Assembly: GCF_010726645.1 (NCBI RefSeq)
Contig: NZ_AP022563.1
Span: forward strand, 434,001-498,000
Source: Mycolicibacterium duvalii
GTDB taxonomy: Bacteria; Actinomycetota; Actinomycetes; Mycobacteriales; Mycobacteriaceae
Length of the DNA: 64,000 nucleotides
Reading direction: 5' to 3'
Shown: piece by piece, positions 16,845 to 25,096 of the stretch
Position numbering within the stretch: the stretch's first letter is position 1
Layout of the letters: every line of letters begins with the position of its first letter
Translations under genes and position numbers: made by a program
The notes under the pieces: generated by a model
Databases searched by the model: none
What the model was told of the DNA's origin: nothing
The model's input: only the letters and a program-made list of their open reading frames with translations

Positions 16845-17642
16845 ATGTCCGAGCGCGCCGAGATGGCCAAGTGGGACCCCGGCTTCACCCGTCAGATCAC
16901 GAACTGGGTGGGGCCGGTGATCAAGCGGTACTTCCGCGCCGAGGTGCGGGGTATCGACCGCATGCCCGGCACCGGAGGTGCGCTGGTGGTCTCCAACCAT
17001 TCAGGCGGCATGCTCACTCCGGATGTGCTGATCTTCGCGCCGGAGTTCTACGGCCATTTCGGCTTCGACCGACCGCTGTATACGCTGGGCCACCAGGCGA
17101 TTTTCATGGGACCCGTCGGCGACTTCTTGCACCGCGCCGGAGTTATCGAAGCCAGTCGGGAGAACGCGGGTCGCGCCTTGCGTGCCGGTGCGGTGGTGCT
17201 GGTGTTCCCGGGTGGTGACTACGACTCCTATCGCCCGACCATGACCGCGAACACCGTCGACTTCGCCGGCCGAACCGGATACGTCCGCACCGCGCTGGAT
17301 TCGGGGGTGCCGATCGTGCCGATGGTGTCGATCGGCGCCCAGGAGACGCAGATGTTTCTGGCGCGTGGCGACTCGCTCGCGCGCCGGATCGGACTGACGA
17401 AGCTCTTTCGTGCAGAGATCCTGCCGGTGAGCGTCGGCTTCCCGTTCGGGGTGTCGGTGTTTTTCCCGCCCAATGTGCCGTTGCCGGCCAAGATCGTCAC
17501 CCAGGTGCTCGATCCGATCGACGTGCGCGGTGAGTTCGGCGACCACCCCGACATCGACGAAGTGGACCGTCACGTGCGCTCGGTCATGCAGACTGCTCTC
17601 GACGAATTGGCGCGTCGGCGCCGATTCCCGATAGTGGGGTGA
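16845..17642 (+). CDS. lysophospholipid acyltransferase family protein (PlsC-like; Rv1428c-like)
   Basis: A 265-residue acyltransferase-fold protein. VVSNHSGGMLTPDVL near residue 48 takes the place of the NHx4D catalytic motif (Asp is further away), and VFPGGDYDSYRPT near residue 125 replaces the FPEGTR-type motif, as in mycobacterial DGAT2/PlsC-like proteins. It would transfer an acyl chain from acyl-CoA at the membrane face; no strong hydrophobic segment is visible. An alternative start is Met7. Its stop overlaps the FadD start, and the acyltransferase/FadD12/WS-DGAT neighbourhood recalls M. tuberculosis Rv1428c-Rv1425 (from memory), without a lipase gene between. Confidence 0.85.
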   Translation: MSERAEMAKWDPGFTRQITNWVGPVIKRYFRAEVRGIDRMPGTGGALVVSNHSGGMLTPDVLIFAPEFYGHFGFDRPLYTLGHQAIFMGPVGDFLHRAGVIEASRENAGRALRAGAVVLVFPGGDYDSYRPTMTANTVDFAGRTGYVRTALDSGVPIVPMVSIGAQETQMFLARGDSLARRIGLTKLFRAEILPVSVGFPFGVSVFFPPNVPLPAKIVTQVLDPIDVRGEFGDHPDIDEVDRHVRSVMQTALDELARRRRFPIVG

Positions 17643-19246
17643 TGATGGCTGACCAGGTGGGGCTGCTGAACACGCTGTGGCGGGCCAAGTTGATCGCGCC
17701 GATGCGGCCGGACCGATACCTACGCATGGGGCTGGCGGTGCGCCGGGCCGGCCTGACCGCGACGGTGGGCTTCGCCACCGCCGCGCAGCGCTGCCCGGAC
17801 AAGCCCGGCCTGATCGACGAGCGTGGCACGCTGACCTGGGCGCAACTCGACGACCGGTGCGATGCGCTCGGGGTCGCGCTGCAGCAGTGGAAACCCACGA
17901 CGGTGGCTGTGATGTGCCGCAACCACCGGGGCTTCATCGAGGCGCTCGTCGGAGCCAACCGGATCGGTGCGGACGTGTTGCTGCTCAACACCTCCTTCGC
18001 GGGTCCGGCGATGGCGGAGGTCATCGAGCGTGAGGGCGCCGACGTCGTGCTCTACGACGAGGAGTTCACCGGGACAGTCGACCGGGCTTTGCGCGACGTT
18101 CCGGGGGCGACCCGCGTGCTGGCGTGGGTGGACACCCCGGGCGGCGCCACACCGACCATGGACTCGCTCATCGAGGCTCACCTCGGGCAGCGGCCTGAGC
18201 CCAGCGACCGCAAGAGCGACATCATCCTGCTGACCTCGGGCACCACCGGCACACCCAAGGGCGCCAAGCGTTCTGCCGGTAGCGGCGGCGCCGGTGACCT
18301 CAAGGCCGTCCTGGACCGGGTGCCGTGGCGCGCCGAAGAGCCCATCGTCATCGCGGCTCCGATGTTTCATGCGTGGGGTTTTTCGCAGTTGCTGTTCGCC
18401 GCGCTGCTGGCCTGCCCCATCGTGACGCGACGCAAATTCGATCCTGAGGCAACCCTGGAACTCGTCGACCGCTACCGCGCCACCGGACTGGCCGTCGTTC
18501 CGGTGATGTTCGACCGCATCATGGATCTGCCCGACGAGGTCCGAAGCCGTTACAGCGGAAAGTCGTTGCGCTTCGCCACCGCGTCCGGCTCCCGGATGCG
18601 TCCCGATGTCGTGATCTCGTTCATGAATCAGTTCGGTGACGTCATCTACAACAACTACAACGCCACCGAGGCGGGGATGATCGCCACGGCCACGCCAGAG
18701 GATCTGCGCGCCGCGCCCGACACGGCCGGGCGCCCCGCCGATGGAACCGAGATCCGCATCCTCGACCAGGATTTCAACGAGGTCCCCACTGGGCGCACGG
18801 GACAGATCTTCGTGCGCAGCGGGACGTTGTTCGACGGGTACACCTCCGGCAAGACCAAGGAGTTCCACGACGGGTTCATGGCGTCGGGGGACATGGGCTA
18901 CCTCGACGAGGCCGGCCGGCTTTTCGTGGTTGGCCGCGACGACGAGATGATCGTCTCCGGCGGGGAGAACGTCTATCCCATCGAGGTCGAGAACACCCTG
19001 GCTCGGCATCCTGACGTCAAGGAATCGGTGGTGCTCGGCGTCGACGACGAACAATACGGTCAGCGCCTCGTCGCGTTCGTGGTGCCGCGTGACGGAGCGA
19101 GTGTCGGTGCCGACGAGCTCAAGCAGCATGTCCGCGATAATCTGGCCAACTACAAGGTGCCCCGCCAGATCGCCATCCTCGACGAACTGCCGCGCGGCAG
19201 CACCGGCAAGGTGGTCCGCAAGGAGCTGCTGAACCTGGTCGACTAG
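17639..19246 (+). CDS. fadD12: fatty-acyl-CoA/AMP ligase, FadD12-like
   Basis: A 535-residue AMP-forming acyl-CoA synthetase. GTG 17639 overlaps the previous stop, with ATG codons at 17642 and 17645 as alternatives. ATP-binding motif LLTSGTTGTPKGAKR near residue 200, the NNYNATEAG adenylate motif near residue 340, the GDMGYLDEAGRLFVVGRDDEMIVSGGENVYP hinge region, and the catalytic lysine segment LPRGSTGKVVRKEL at the end are all present. It activates a fatty acid to acyl-CoA via acyl-AMP. Gene order with the PlsC-like and WS/DGAT genes supports orthology to M. tuberculosis fadD12 and a role in lipid assembly. Confidence 0.9.
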   Translation: MMMADQVGLLNTLWRAKLIAPMRPDRYLRMGLAVRRAGLTATVGFATAAQRCPDKPGLIDERGTLTWAQLDDRCDALGVALQQWKPTTVAVMCRNHRGFIEALVGANRIGADVLLLNTSFAGPAMAEVIEREGADVVLYDEEFTGTVDRALRDVPGATRVLAWVDTPGGATPTMDSLIEAHLGQRPEPSDRKSDIILLTSGTTGTPKGAKRSAGSGGAGDLKAVLDRVPWRAEEPIVIAAPMFHAWGFSQLLFAALLACPIVTRRKFDPEATLELVDRYRATGLAVVPVMFDRIMDLPDEVRSRYSGKSLRFATASGSRMRPDVVISFMNQFGDVIYNNYNATEAGMIATATPEDLRAAPDTAGRPADGTEIRILDQDFNEVPTGRTGQIFVRSGTLFDGYTSGKTKEFHDGFMASGDMGYLDEAGRLFVVGRDDEMIVSGGENVYPIEVENTLARHPDVKESVVLGVDDEQYGQRLVAFVVPRDGASVGADELKQHVRDNLANYKVPRQIAILDELPRGSTGKVVRKELLNLVD

Positions 19247-20685
19247 CGCGCGGCCGGGGCCGGGGCCATCGCCGATTCGACCGTCGTCGACGCGGGAAGG
19301 CCTGCTGCGGAACGTATCTCGTCGAAGGCGTGCATCATCGCGTCGGTTGCTTCGTGGATGTCGTCGAAGGTCTTGTCGTCGGACAGGATCGAGATGTCCA
19401 CCTGATCGACGTAACTCCACACTGTCATGTTGAACGCGCTTCCCGCCGACAGCACGCCGATGGAGTAGATCTCGCTGACCGGGGCGCCGCCGATGTGACC
19501 GCGCCGGCGGGGCCCGGGAACGCTGGACACCGCGACGTTCATCAGCGGGTTGTGCTTGGAACGCTGACTCTGCCAGCGCAGCAGGGTCGGGGTCAGCGGC
19601 GGTGGTAGGTATTCCATCAGCTGGCCCTGCAGTTTCGGGCCCAGCAGTTCGTAGTCCTCTTTGGCGCGGGTCGTGGCCAGTGAGGTCAACCGGACGCGCT
19701 CGAGGGGGTCGTCGATCTGTACCGGCAGGGACACCGAAAGCCCCCCGATCTCGTTGCCGGTGACCCGGTCTGGCGACAGATCGGTGCTCACCGGAACCGA
19801 CGCCATCAGCGGACGATCGGCGCGGCCGTCATAGCGCAACAGCAGTTCGCGCAGACCGCCGGCCGCGGTGGCCAGCACGATGTCGTTGAACGTGACCCCG
19901 AGGTGTTTGGCGGTCTGCTTGACCTCGGTCAGCGGCACCGACGCCGTGGCGAAGGTGCGGCCCGGCGACACGACGTGGTTGAGGAACGTCGGCGGGGTGT
20001 GGAACATCTTGGCCAGCCCGGGCGGGTCGGTGCGTTGTCGGGACCGGCGCCGCAGCTTGGTGACACCCCGAACCGCATCGCGGGTCAGTGCGGGCAGAGC
20101 GGCGACGTGCGCGGCGTGGTCACGCATCGCCACCCGCAACAGCTCCGACCGGCCGGGCGCCGCGCAGGTCGCGTACTCGTCCCGCTCGTCGTGGGTCCCG
20201 TCTGCCAGATCCATCAGTCGCGCAAGCAGATTGGCCGAGGCGACACCGTCTGCCAGGGTGTGGTGCACCTTGCCGATGAGCGCGAAACGGTCATCGGCCA
20301 TGCCCTCGGCGAAATGGAACTCCCACAACGGACGGCTGCGGTCCAGTGGGGTGCTGGCGATCCGTCCGATCACCTCGTCGAGCTCGCGGCGTCCGCCGGG
20401 GCTCGGCACGTGGACCTGCCGCAGGTGATAGTCCAGGTCCACCGGGCAGTCTTCCAACCACATCGGGTGATGCAGTCTCCAGGGGATGTCGATCAGGCGA
20501 TAGCGCAGCGGGTCGAGTAGATGCAATCGCCGCGCGATCGTGCGCCGGAACAGGTCGAAGGTGAACTCGCCGTCGAACTCGGCGGCGTTGATGATCGCGA
20601 CCTTCAACGTGTGGGTGTGCAGGTTGGGCGTCTCGCTGTAGAGCAGCATGGCGTCCATGCCGTTGAGCCGCTTCATGGAGACCAT
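19243..20685 (-). CDS. wax ester synthase/diacylglycerol O-acyltransferase (WS/DGAT)
   Basis: A 480-residue WS/DGAT. The catalytic HHxxxDG motif is intact: H141, H142, D146, G147 in KVHHTLADGVA. MKRLNGMDAMLLYSET at the start, NDIVLATAAGGLRELL, and the C-terminal NMTVWSYVDQVDISILSD block are family hallmarks. These enzymes make triacylglycerol or wax esters at the membrane/lipid-droplet surface. The start is ATG 20685, with Met4 (20676) also possible. Its stop overlaps the FadD stop by four bases (convergent). It lies 45 bases behind the kinase-fold gene on the same strand. Resembles the Rv1425 member of the family by neighbourhood. Confidence 0.93.
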   Translation of the reverse strand: MVSMKRLNGMDAMLLYSETPNLHTHTLKVAIINAAEFDGEFTFDLFRRTIARRLHLLDPLRYRLIDIPWRLHHPMWLEDCPVDLDYHLRQVHVPSPGGRRELDEVIGRIASTPLDRSRPLWEFHFAEGMADDRFALIGKVHHTLADGVASANLLARLMDLADGTHDERDEYATCAAPGRSELLRVAMRDHAAHVAALPALTRDAVRGVTKLRRRSRQRTDPPGLAKMFHTPPTFLNHVVSPGRTFATASVPLTEVKQTAKHLGVTFNDIVLATAAGGLRELLLRYDGRADRPLMASVPVSTDLSPDRVTGNEIGGLSVSLPVQIDDPLERVRLTSLATTRAKEDYELLGPKLQGQLMEYLPPPLTPTLLRWQSQRSKHNPLMNVAVSSVPGPRRRGHIGGAPVSEIYSIGVLSAGSAFNMTVWSYVDQVDISILSDDKTFDDIHEATDAMMHAFDEIRSAAGLPASTTVESAMAPAPAAR

Positions 20686-20730
20686 GCAACCACTCGGTGG
20701 TCATGATCGACGCGGTTTCGCCGAATGCCC

Positions 20731-21804
20731 TCAGCGGCAGATCGCGTCGAGTGCCTGCGGGGTCTGCAGGTCCACGAACGCCGCGGCGTAGCGCTGGGCC
20801 AGCGCGAGACAGATCTCGGCGTTCTGCCATGCGTCCCCACCGGACAGCGTGGCCATCCAGATGGCCAGACCATGGGCGACCGAGGCGCGGTAGCGCAGCC
20901 AGACCTCGTCCCTGCTGGGCATCGTTTCGTCCGGCAGGTGCAGCGCTGCCCGGTATTCGTCGAGCAGATCCCGTTCGGTCCGCCGGCGGTCCTCGATCGT
21001 CAATGCGCCCTGCAAGAAGTAGCCGAGATCCAGCGACCAGTTACCACGGCGCACCATCTGCCAGTCCAGGAATCCGACCTCGCCGCCGGGCAGGACGTAG
21101 GTGTTGCCGATGTGGGGATCGCCGTGCAGCAGCGTCGCAGGCGATGTGGTCAGGGTGCCGATGTAGCGAGCCCACACGTCGACGAACAACTCGGTGCCGT
21201 TCAGCGCCAACACTTCGGGAGCGACTGTGGCGCCGAGTCGTTCGTGGGCGATGTGCAGCGGCGCGTACTCCAGACCGGCGAACGCGACGAACGGCTCGAC
21301 CCACCCCAGCGTGGGATCACCGGTCAAGCGTTCGCCCCAGAACCGGCTGTGCAGCCGGGCCAGGCCGCGCACCCCGGCGGCCGCCTGGTCGACGGTCAGC
21401 GGACGGGTGGAGTCCCGCGGGTCGCCACCGCGGCTGACCACGTCTTCCATGACCATCAGGAAGTCGCGGCGGTCTTCGTCGATGATCGCGGCGTAGACCT
21501 GCGGGTGTTCCAGCGGCAGCACCGCGCCGGAGGCGAACAGCCTGGGCTCGTGATACAGGCCGCTGGTCAACTCCACCAGGTCGGCGTGCGCAGGGTCGAC
21601 CGCTTTCGCGAACACCGTCGCCGGCCCGCTGCCCGAGGCGTAGCTCAAGGCCAGTCTGGCCCGGCGGTTGGTGCCGTCGTCGCGCAGGGTGACCCGGACG
21701 TCGTCAACCTCAGCGCCTGGAAAGTGCGGAGCGAGCGCCGACGTCATCCAGGCCGGGGTGATCTCGTCCCATCCTTGCGGGATGGACAGTTCCGGGGCCG
21801 TCAC
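20731..21804 (-). CDS. phosphotransferase family protein (aminoglycoside-phosphotransferase/kinase fold)
   Basis: A 357-residue APH-fold protein. The catalytic loop is LLHGDPHIGNTYV near residue 236 and the metal-binding Asp is in FLDWQMVRRGNWSLDLGYFL. Many such mycobacterial proteins sit in lipid or steroid catabolic operons and are not antibiotic-resistance genes; homologues phosphorylate hydroxyacyl-CoA or other alcohol groups. Four bases separate its start from the upstream SDR stop, so it belongs to the P450-SDR-kinase operon. A second, more distant APH-fold gene is at 41260. Substrate unknown. Confidence 0.9.
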   Translation of the reverse strand: MTAPELSIPQGWDEITPAWMTSALAPHFPGAEVDDVRVTLRDDGTNRRARLALSYASGSGPATVFAKAVDPAHADLVELTSGLYHEPRLFASGAVLPLEHPQVYAAIIDEDRRDFLMVMEDVVSRGGDPRDSTRPLTVDQAAAGVRGLARLHSRFWGERLTGDPTLGWVEPFVAFAGLEYAPLHIAHERLGATVAPEVLALNGTELFVDVWARYIGTLTTSPATLLHGDPHIGNTYVLPGGEVGFLDWQMVRRGNWSLDLGYFLQGALTIEDRRRTERDLLDEYRAALHLPDETMPSRDEVWLRYRASVAHGLAIWMATLSGGDAWQNAEICLALAQRYAAAFVDLQTPQALDAICR

Positions 21805-21808
21805 CGCG

Positions 21809-22645
21809 CTACTTCAGGCAACTGCCGCCGTCCACCGGCAGCGGAACGCCGGTGATGAACCGCGCCTCGTCGGAGGCCAGGAACAGCACCGCGTTGGCGA
21901 TGTCCTCGGGCTCCACCCAGCCGATGGGGAGGGTGTGCATCAGCTGACCGACGACCTTCATGTCATCGGGTCCCGGGTTCTCCAGGTCGGGGCGGAACAG
22001 CTTCATCGTCGGCTCGTTCATGAACAGCGGCGTGTTCACGTTGGTCGGATGCACCGAGTTCACGCGGACGTTCTGGGCGCCGAGCTCGACGGCGAAGGTG
22101 CGCATCAGCCCGACCACACCGTGCTTGGCCGCGACGTAGTGCCCGGTGTGCGGGTAAGCCTTCAAGCCGCCGACCGAGCTGGTCAGGATGATGGAACCGC
22201 CGCGCCCGCCTGCCAGGATGTGCGGCACACCGGCTTTGACGGTCTTCCAGACGCCGGACAGGTTGACCCCGATCATGTCATCCCAGTCGGGTTCACCGGT
22301 TTCGTGCAGCAACTGGCCGCCGTTGCCGATGCCCGCATTGGCGACGATGATGTCGAGTCGGCCGAATTCTTCGACACCGGCGTCGACAGCCGCCTTGAGC
22401 GCATCGAAGTCCCGGACGTCGACCTCGGCGGTGTGGATGCGACCGCCGGCGTTCTTGACCAGATCGGCGGTCTCGGCCAGATCCTCGGGATTGCTCAGCG
22501 GGATCAGCACGCTGTCGATCTGCTTGCAGATGTCGACGGCGATGATGTCGGCGCCCTCTTCGGCCAGCCGTACCGCGTGCGCCCGGCCCTGGCCACGCGC
22601 GGCCCCGGTGATGAAAGCGACCTTGCCTTCTACGCGTCCTGCCAT
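21809..22645 (-). CDS. mycofactocin-type SDR oxidoreductase
   Basis: A 278-residue SDR of the mycofactocin-coupled subfamily, recognised from MAGRVEGKVAFITGAARGQGR at the start, the extended ADIIAVDIC segment, the long insert before the NAGIGNGG motif, YVAAKHGV, and the C-terminal PVDGGSCLK. Members hold NAD tightly and pass electrons to the redox peptide mycofactocin while oxidising alcohols. ATG 22645 has AGAAGGA upstream. It follows the P450 gene by 76 bases on the same strand, so it likely oxidises the P450 hydroxylation product. Its closest relative in the window is the SDR at 53995, which also follows a P450. The mft biosynthesis genes are not here. Confidence 0.93.
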   Translation of the reverse strand: MAGRVEGKVAFITGAARGQGRAHAVRLAEEGADIIAVDICKQIDSVLIPLSNPEDLAETADLVKNAGGRIHTAEVDVRDFDALKAAVDAGVEEFGRLDIIVANAGIGNGGQLLHETGEPDWDDMIGVNLSGVWKTVKAGVPHILAGGRGGSIILTSSVGGLKAYPHTGHYVAAKHGVVGLMRTFAVELGAQNVRVNSVHPTNVNTPLFMNEPTMKLFRPDLENPGPDDMKVVGQLMHTLPIGWVEPEDIANAVLFLASDEARFITGVPLPVDGGSCLK

Positions 22646-22721
22646 GTCTGTTCGGATCCTTCTGTCGGTGGTCGGGTGGGTGTCGGTAGTGAGGTGGGTG
22701 TCGTGGTGGGGTAGAAGAGTG

Positions 22722-23933
22722 TCAGGCGACGAACGTGGGCATGGCTTCCCAGCCACGGACCGCGGTGGTCTGCGACGGGCGTGCGTTCGGCCAGTCGACC
22801 TCCCATTCCGGGAAGCGCTTGAGGATCTCCTCCAACGCGATGCGGCCCTCCAACCGGGCCAGCGCATTACCCATGCAGAAGTGTGTGCCGGCCCCGAAAG
22901 TCATGTGCGACCGCAGTTCTCGGTGAATGTCGAAGACGTCGCCGTTGGGTGGGAAGCGTCGGTGATCGCGGTTGGCCGCGCCGATCATCAGCAGCATCGC
23001 GCTGCCGGCGGGGACGGTCTGTCCGTAGTGCTCGGTGTCGCGGGTGACGTAACGGGCCATGTGCAGTGCGGGCGGTTCCCACCGCAGGATCTCCTCGACC
23101 GCATTGGGGATCAACGCGGAGTTGTCCACCAGCTCGCGCCGCTGATCGGGATAGTCGGCCAGGGTCTTGCCCGCCCAGCCGATCAGCCGCGTGGTGGTCT
23201 CCGAGCCCGCGGTGGCGACCACCGTCAGGTACATCAACAACTCATCGCGACGAAGCCGGCGCACGGTGCCGGTCTCGTCTTCGAATTCGACGTTGAGCAG
23301 ATCGGTCATGATGTCGTCGGAGGGATGCTTGGTGCGATAGTCGATGAATTCGGCGAACACCTCGCCCGAAGCCATCAGGTCCGCGTTCTCGTTCTGCAGC
23401 GTGGCCTCGCCGTGTTCGGTGACCCGACGCTGATGTTCTTCAGGGATGCCGAGGAGCATCCCGATGACGCGCATCGGCATCTGCTCACCGAGGTCGTTGA
23501 CGAAGTCGAATCTGTCGGTGCCCACCAATGGATCGAGGCAGCGGGCGGTGAACTCTCGGATCTGCGGCTCGAGCGCAAGCACCTTGCGCGGGGTGAACAT
23601 CCGCGACAACAGGTTCCGATGGATGTTGTGAATCGGAGGATCTTCGAAAATCAGTGTGCCAGGAGGGATTTCCATACCTGACTTGATGATCTCGAGCAGG
23701 GCGCCACGGCCCGAGATGAACGTCTCATGGTCGATCAGCGCCTTGTTGACGTCGTCGAACCGGCTCAATGCGTAGAAGTCGTGGGTGGCGTTGTAGTACA
23801 GCGGCGCTTCCTCGCGCAGGCGAGCGAACACCTCATAGGGGGCCATGTTGAGGTCGACGCTGTAGGGGTCGTAGTCCAACGCATCCGCCACAGCGGTGTT
23901 CTGTGCCTCGGAGTTCTCAGCGCTGATCGTCAC
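22722..23933 (-). CDS. cytochrome P450
   Basis: A 403-residue bacterial P450. I-helix TAGSETTTR, K-helix EEILRWEPPA, and heme loop FGAGTHFCMG with Cys353. The N-terminal region (DPYPxxFxxLREEAPLYYNxTHDFYALSRFDDV type) and the long EIIKSGMEIPPGTLIFEDPP segment are shared almost word for word with the P450 at 52760, marking them as paralogues. First gene of the P450-SDR-kinase operon; no ferredoxin gene accompanies it. It would hydroxylate a hydrophobic substrate, with the SDR then oxidising the alcohol. A 237-base upstream gap holds a long inverted repeat. Confidence 0.95.
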   Translation of the reverse strand: MTISAENSEAQNTAVADALDYDPYSVDLNMAPYEVFARLREEAPLYYNATHDFYALSRFDDVNKALIDHETFISGRGALLEIIKSGMEIPPGTLIFEDPPIHNIHRNLLSRMFTPRKVLALEPQIREFTARCLDPLVGTDRFDFVNDLGEQMPMRVIGMLLGIPEEHQRRVTEHGEATLQNENADLMASGEVFAEFIDYRTKHPSDDIMTDLLNVEFEDETGTVRRLRRDELLMYLTVVATAGSETTTRLIGWAGKTLADYPDQRRELVDNSALIPNAVEEILRWEPPALHMARYVTRDTEHYGQTVPAGSAMLLMIGAANRDHRRFPPNGDVFDIHRELRSHMTFGAGTHFCMGNALARLEGRIALEEILKRFPEWEVDWPNARPSQTTAVRGWEAMPTFVA

Positions 23934-24011
23934 GGTGTCCCTCTCGCCGGACCGGGTTCATAAGACAACGGGCTGCCATCTGTCTCACAACTGTGGCATT
24001 GCCGACAGGGA

Positions 24012-24048
24012 AGTGTCAATGGTGGACTCAATCACGACCATTGGCACT
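24012..24048. repeat. imperfect inverted repeat upstream of P450 gene
   Basis: AGTGTCAATGGT and ACCATTGGCACT pair over 11 of 12 positions, separated by 13 bases. The repeat lies about 80-115 bases upstream of the minus-strand P450 start and downstream of the TetR gene. It may be an operator, or an intrinsic stem ending the TetR transcript; there is no run of T. The rest of 23934-24170 shows no gene that I can support. Confidence 0.5.
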
Positions 24049-24170
24049 CTCTGAAATGAAGAACATGGCTCTCGCAATCGCCGCTTCGACCGCCATCAAC
24101 AGGACATGGATACGGTGTTACCCCGAACGCGCGAAGGAATTCTGAAACTGGGAGAGCGTGGTTCTTGGTG

Positions 24171-24896
24171 TCAACGAGCGGCGAAGCCGTGTGCGCAGAA
24201 GTCCCACACCTCATCCGCAGAGATCGGGTTGGCGGTTCCGTCGCCCGCATCGCCGCTGGACTGTGCGACGAACATCACCGTCTGCATGGTCATCGCCGCC
24301 ATGCGTTTCGGGTTGATGCCCTCTCGCAGTTTGCCGGCGGCGCTGGCTTCTTCCATGAGTTCGGTGAGCAACGCCAGCAACGGCGCGTGCGCGATTTTGA
24401 CTTCGGAGGGGTGCGACACCAGCAGTCGCGGCGCGAAATCGGTGAATAGCGGCCGCTTGGCGGCCGGGTCCGGACGTGATGTCTCGAACAGCAGTTGGAT
24501 GGCGACCTTGAGGCGCTCGAGAGGTTCCTGCTGCCCGGCGGTGGCGGCCCGAATCTGGTCCGCCGAACGGCTGAGCGCGTCTTCGAACAACGCGAGCAAC
24601 AATTCGTGCTTACCGTCGAACTGCAGGTAGAAGCTCCGAAGGGACTGGCGCGAACGGTCCACCACTTCTTGCACGGTGAAATCGGTGCTGCCCTTTTCGA
24701 TGATGATGGCCTGGGCGGCGTCGAGGAACCGCTGAACGCGCTGCGCCGCGCGCAGCTTGGCGGTCTTGATGGACCGCTCGACTGCGCGCTGCTTCCAGGC
24801 CGGCTCCTCGCTCGGTGTGGTCACCGGCGGCTGCCCGTCGGCTGCAGACCGATTGGGGAGAACATGAACTGACTGTACCGGAGAACGCCTTGCCAT
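24171..24896 (-). CDS. TetR-family transcriptional regulator
   Basis: A 241-residue TetR protein. ATG 24896 is preferred because GAGGA lies five bases upstream; a GTG at 24923 would add nine residues. An unstructured N-terminal arm of about 40 residues precedes the HTH: RAAQRVQRFLDAAQAIIIEKGSTDFTVQEVVDRSRQSLRSFYLQFDGK, with FYLQF-DGK as the end of the recognition unit. The gap to the divergent crotonase gene contains GAGAA/TTCTC repeats that recur at 31.8-31.95 kb, so this protein is the best candidate repressor of the 25-34 kb genes (inference). Confidence 0.9.
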   Translation of the reverse strand: MARRSPVQSVHVLPNRSAADGQPPVTTPSEEPAWKQRAVERSIKTAKLRAAQRVQRFLDAAQAIIIEKGSTDFTVQEVVDRSRQSLRSFYLQFDGKHELLLALFEDALSRSADQIRAATAGQQEPLERLKVAIQLLFETSRPDPAAKRPLFTDFAPRLLVSHPSEVKIAHAPLLALLTELMEEASAAGKLREGINPKRMAAMTMQTVMFVAQSSGDAGDGTANPISADEVWDFCAHGFAAR

Positions 24897-24952
24897 TGCG
24901 GTCCTCGACCCCCTCTCGGCCACCGTGTCTGAGATTGTAACTTCCTCACCAC

Positions 24953-24985
24953 GAGAATAGTATTCTCATTCTCGAAATAAGAGAA
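24953..24985. promoter_or_regulatory. double inverted-repeat operator candidate (GAGAA/TTCTC)
   Basis: Two abutting repeats lie between the divergent TetR (24896) and crotonase (25097) genes. At 24953-24967, GAGAA-TAGTA-TTCTC forms a 15-base palindrome around a central G. At 24969-24985, TTCTC-GAAATAA-GAGAA follows. Both architectures occur again at 31789-31803 and 31936-31952. The AT-rich core contrasts with the surrounding GC-rich DNA. Likely the autoregulatory operator of the TetR protein. Confidence 0.6.
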
Positions 24986-25096
24986 GGCCCAGAGCGCAGG
25001 GCCCAGGCAGCAGGTCGGCCAGTCGTCGTCGGCGGCGTTTGCCGACCCGGGGGCTGGTACCCGCGCTGGCCGCCCCGCAACCCGAGGACGTGCCGT

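Noticed and set aside
20731..21804. Aminoglycoside resistance kinase
   Set aside because: The APH fold is right, but the operon partners are P450 and SDR genes; a small-molecule or acyl-CoA kinase role fits better.
22675..22702. Direct repeat GGTGGGTGTC twice between P450 and SDR genes
   Set aside because: Ten-base GT-rich copies 18 bases apart in a low-complexity gap; probably slippage without function.
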